DNA of 6,324 nt from an uncultured Ignavibacteriales bacterium (GTDB lineage Bacteria > Bacteroidota > Ignavibacteria > Ignavibacteriales > Ignavibacteriaceae), in the NCBI GenBank assembly GCA_913053915.1, contig CAJXGP010000132.1, positions 1 to 6,324 of the forward strand, read 5' to 3'. A program made the translations under genes and the position numbers. A model generated the notes under the pieces. It was given only the letters and a program-made list of their open reading frames with translations. It was not told the DNA's origin and did no database searches. Positions 5,938 to 6,324 of this stretch are shown here, in pieces. The first letter of the stretch is position 1. Every line of letters begins with the position of its first letter.

Positions 5938-6324
5938 TTAATTTTTGATAATGTTTTTTCGCACAGGCTTAACTTCATTCATATTGCCTTTATAAGGACC
6001 GCCGATTTGTTTATTATTCTCATCCGGTAATTGTTCCTTTTTCAGTTGATCCTTGTTTTGATAAATTTTTTGCAAATAATTTCGTTGTTTGGATATTTCA
6101 TCGTTTAATCTCTTTTTAACAGTAGTTAACTTAGCTATACTTGATAAATAATTTTCACGATCAAGCTGTAACCCTGCTATTAAATTCTGTAAGTTATTTA
6201 ATTCCTTTGTAGAAGTTATTATTCTGTTACTATACACTTGCAGTTTTTTCCCATATACTCTTAGATTATCCTCCAGTTTTAATCTTCTTTCTTGAGCTTT
6301 AAGGAAATTATCGTTAGATAATTT
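5938..6324 (-). CDS. C-terminal part of a coiled-coil protein, cut by window edge
   Basis: The frame stays open from the TAA at 5940-5938 to the last base of the window: 128 visible residues, with the start outside. The visible part opens KLSNDNFLKAQERRLKLEDN and continues for about 95 residues as a charged, Leu/Ile-spaced helix rich in Lys, Glu, Gln and Asn with no Pro or Cys, the pattern of a long coiled coil. The last 30 or so residues (from LPDENN) are hydrophilic, contain Pro and Gly, and end in a basic tail. No enzymatic motif or membrane segment is visible. Coiled coils of this kind occur in envelope, cell-division and secretion proteins, for instance the N-terminal region of EnvC-like activators, but no diagnostic residue ties it to any of these and a LytM domain is absent at this end. 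A GTG at 6237 is an internal codon, not the start. Function unknown. Confidence 0.7.
   Translation of the reverse strand, partial: KLSNDNFLKAQERRLKLEDNLRVYGKKLQVYSNRIITSTKELNNLQNLIAGLQLDRENYLSSIAKLTTVKKRLNDEISKQRNYLQKIYQNKDQLKKEQLPDENNKQIGGPYKGNMNEVKPVRKNIIKN

Noticed and set aside
5938..6237. A complete 99-residue protein starting at GTG 6237
   Set aside because: The same frame continues without a stop for 29 more codons to the window edge with the same coiled-coil character, so the GTG is internal.
1..6324. CRISPR array, tRNA, rRNA, insertion sequence or toxin-antitoxin module
   Set aside because: No regularly spaced repeats, no cloverleaf or rRNA-like sequence, no transposase frame and no paired small genes could be seen on either strand.

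Overview
The window is AT-rich bacterial DNA in which every supported gene lies on the minus strand, so the reading order runs from the right edge to the left. The best guess at the source is a member of the Ignavibacteria / Chlorobi-Bacteroidota side of the tree. This rests on the low G+C, the exported GH13 enzyme whose signal peptide ends just before a Gln, and above all the lipoprotein at 119-1450. That protein has an FnIII-like domain followed by 'NDIWAVG...HYNG..W' repeats, and it resembles a lipoprotein family I remember as abundant in Ignavibacteria genomes, where it often carries the doubtful label 'glucosyl transferase'. The taxonomic guess is inference from memory, not a search result.

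Layout from right to left. (1) 6324-5938: the C-terminal part of a coiled-coil protein cut by the window edge. (2) A 258-base gap with one bulged hairpin plus T-run that may end that transcript. (3) 5679-4294: a complete secreted GH13 (alpha-amylase family) glycosidase with all catalytic residues present. (4) A 165-base gap holding a long-armed hairpin followed by a U-run, which should separate the amylase transcript from the next gene. (5) 4128-2107: a full-length transketolase with intact thiamine diphosphate and active-site motifs. (6) A 656-base non-coding stretch with several inverted repeats, the strongest a 19-bp-stem imperfect palindrome at 1761-1825 built around repeated GTCATT/AATGAC boxes. 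(7) 1450-119: the repeat-containing lipoprotein. (8) 31-1: the first ten codons of a second lipoprotein gene whose start region and 43-base leader are almost identical to those of the first, i.e. a tandem paralogue.

The genes do not form an obvious single operon. Transketolase is core pentose-phosphate metabolism and the amylase is an envelope or secreted alpha-glucan enzyme; they are neighbours in carbohydrate metabolism, but a terminator-like structure lies between them. I do not see an unusual multi-gene system. The items most worth a second look are the tandem lipoprotein pair with its conserved leader and the structured intergenic element at 1744-1825.
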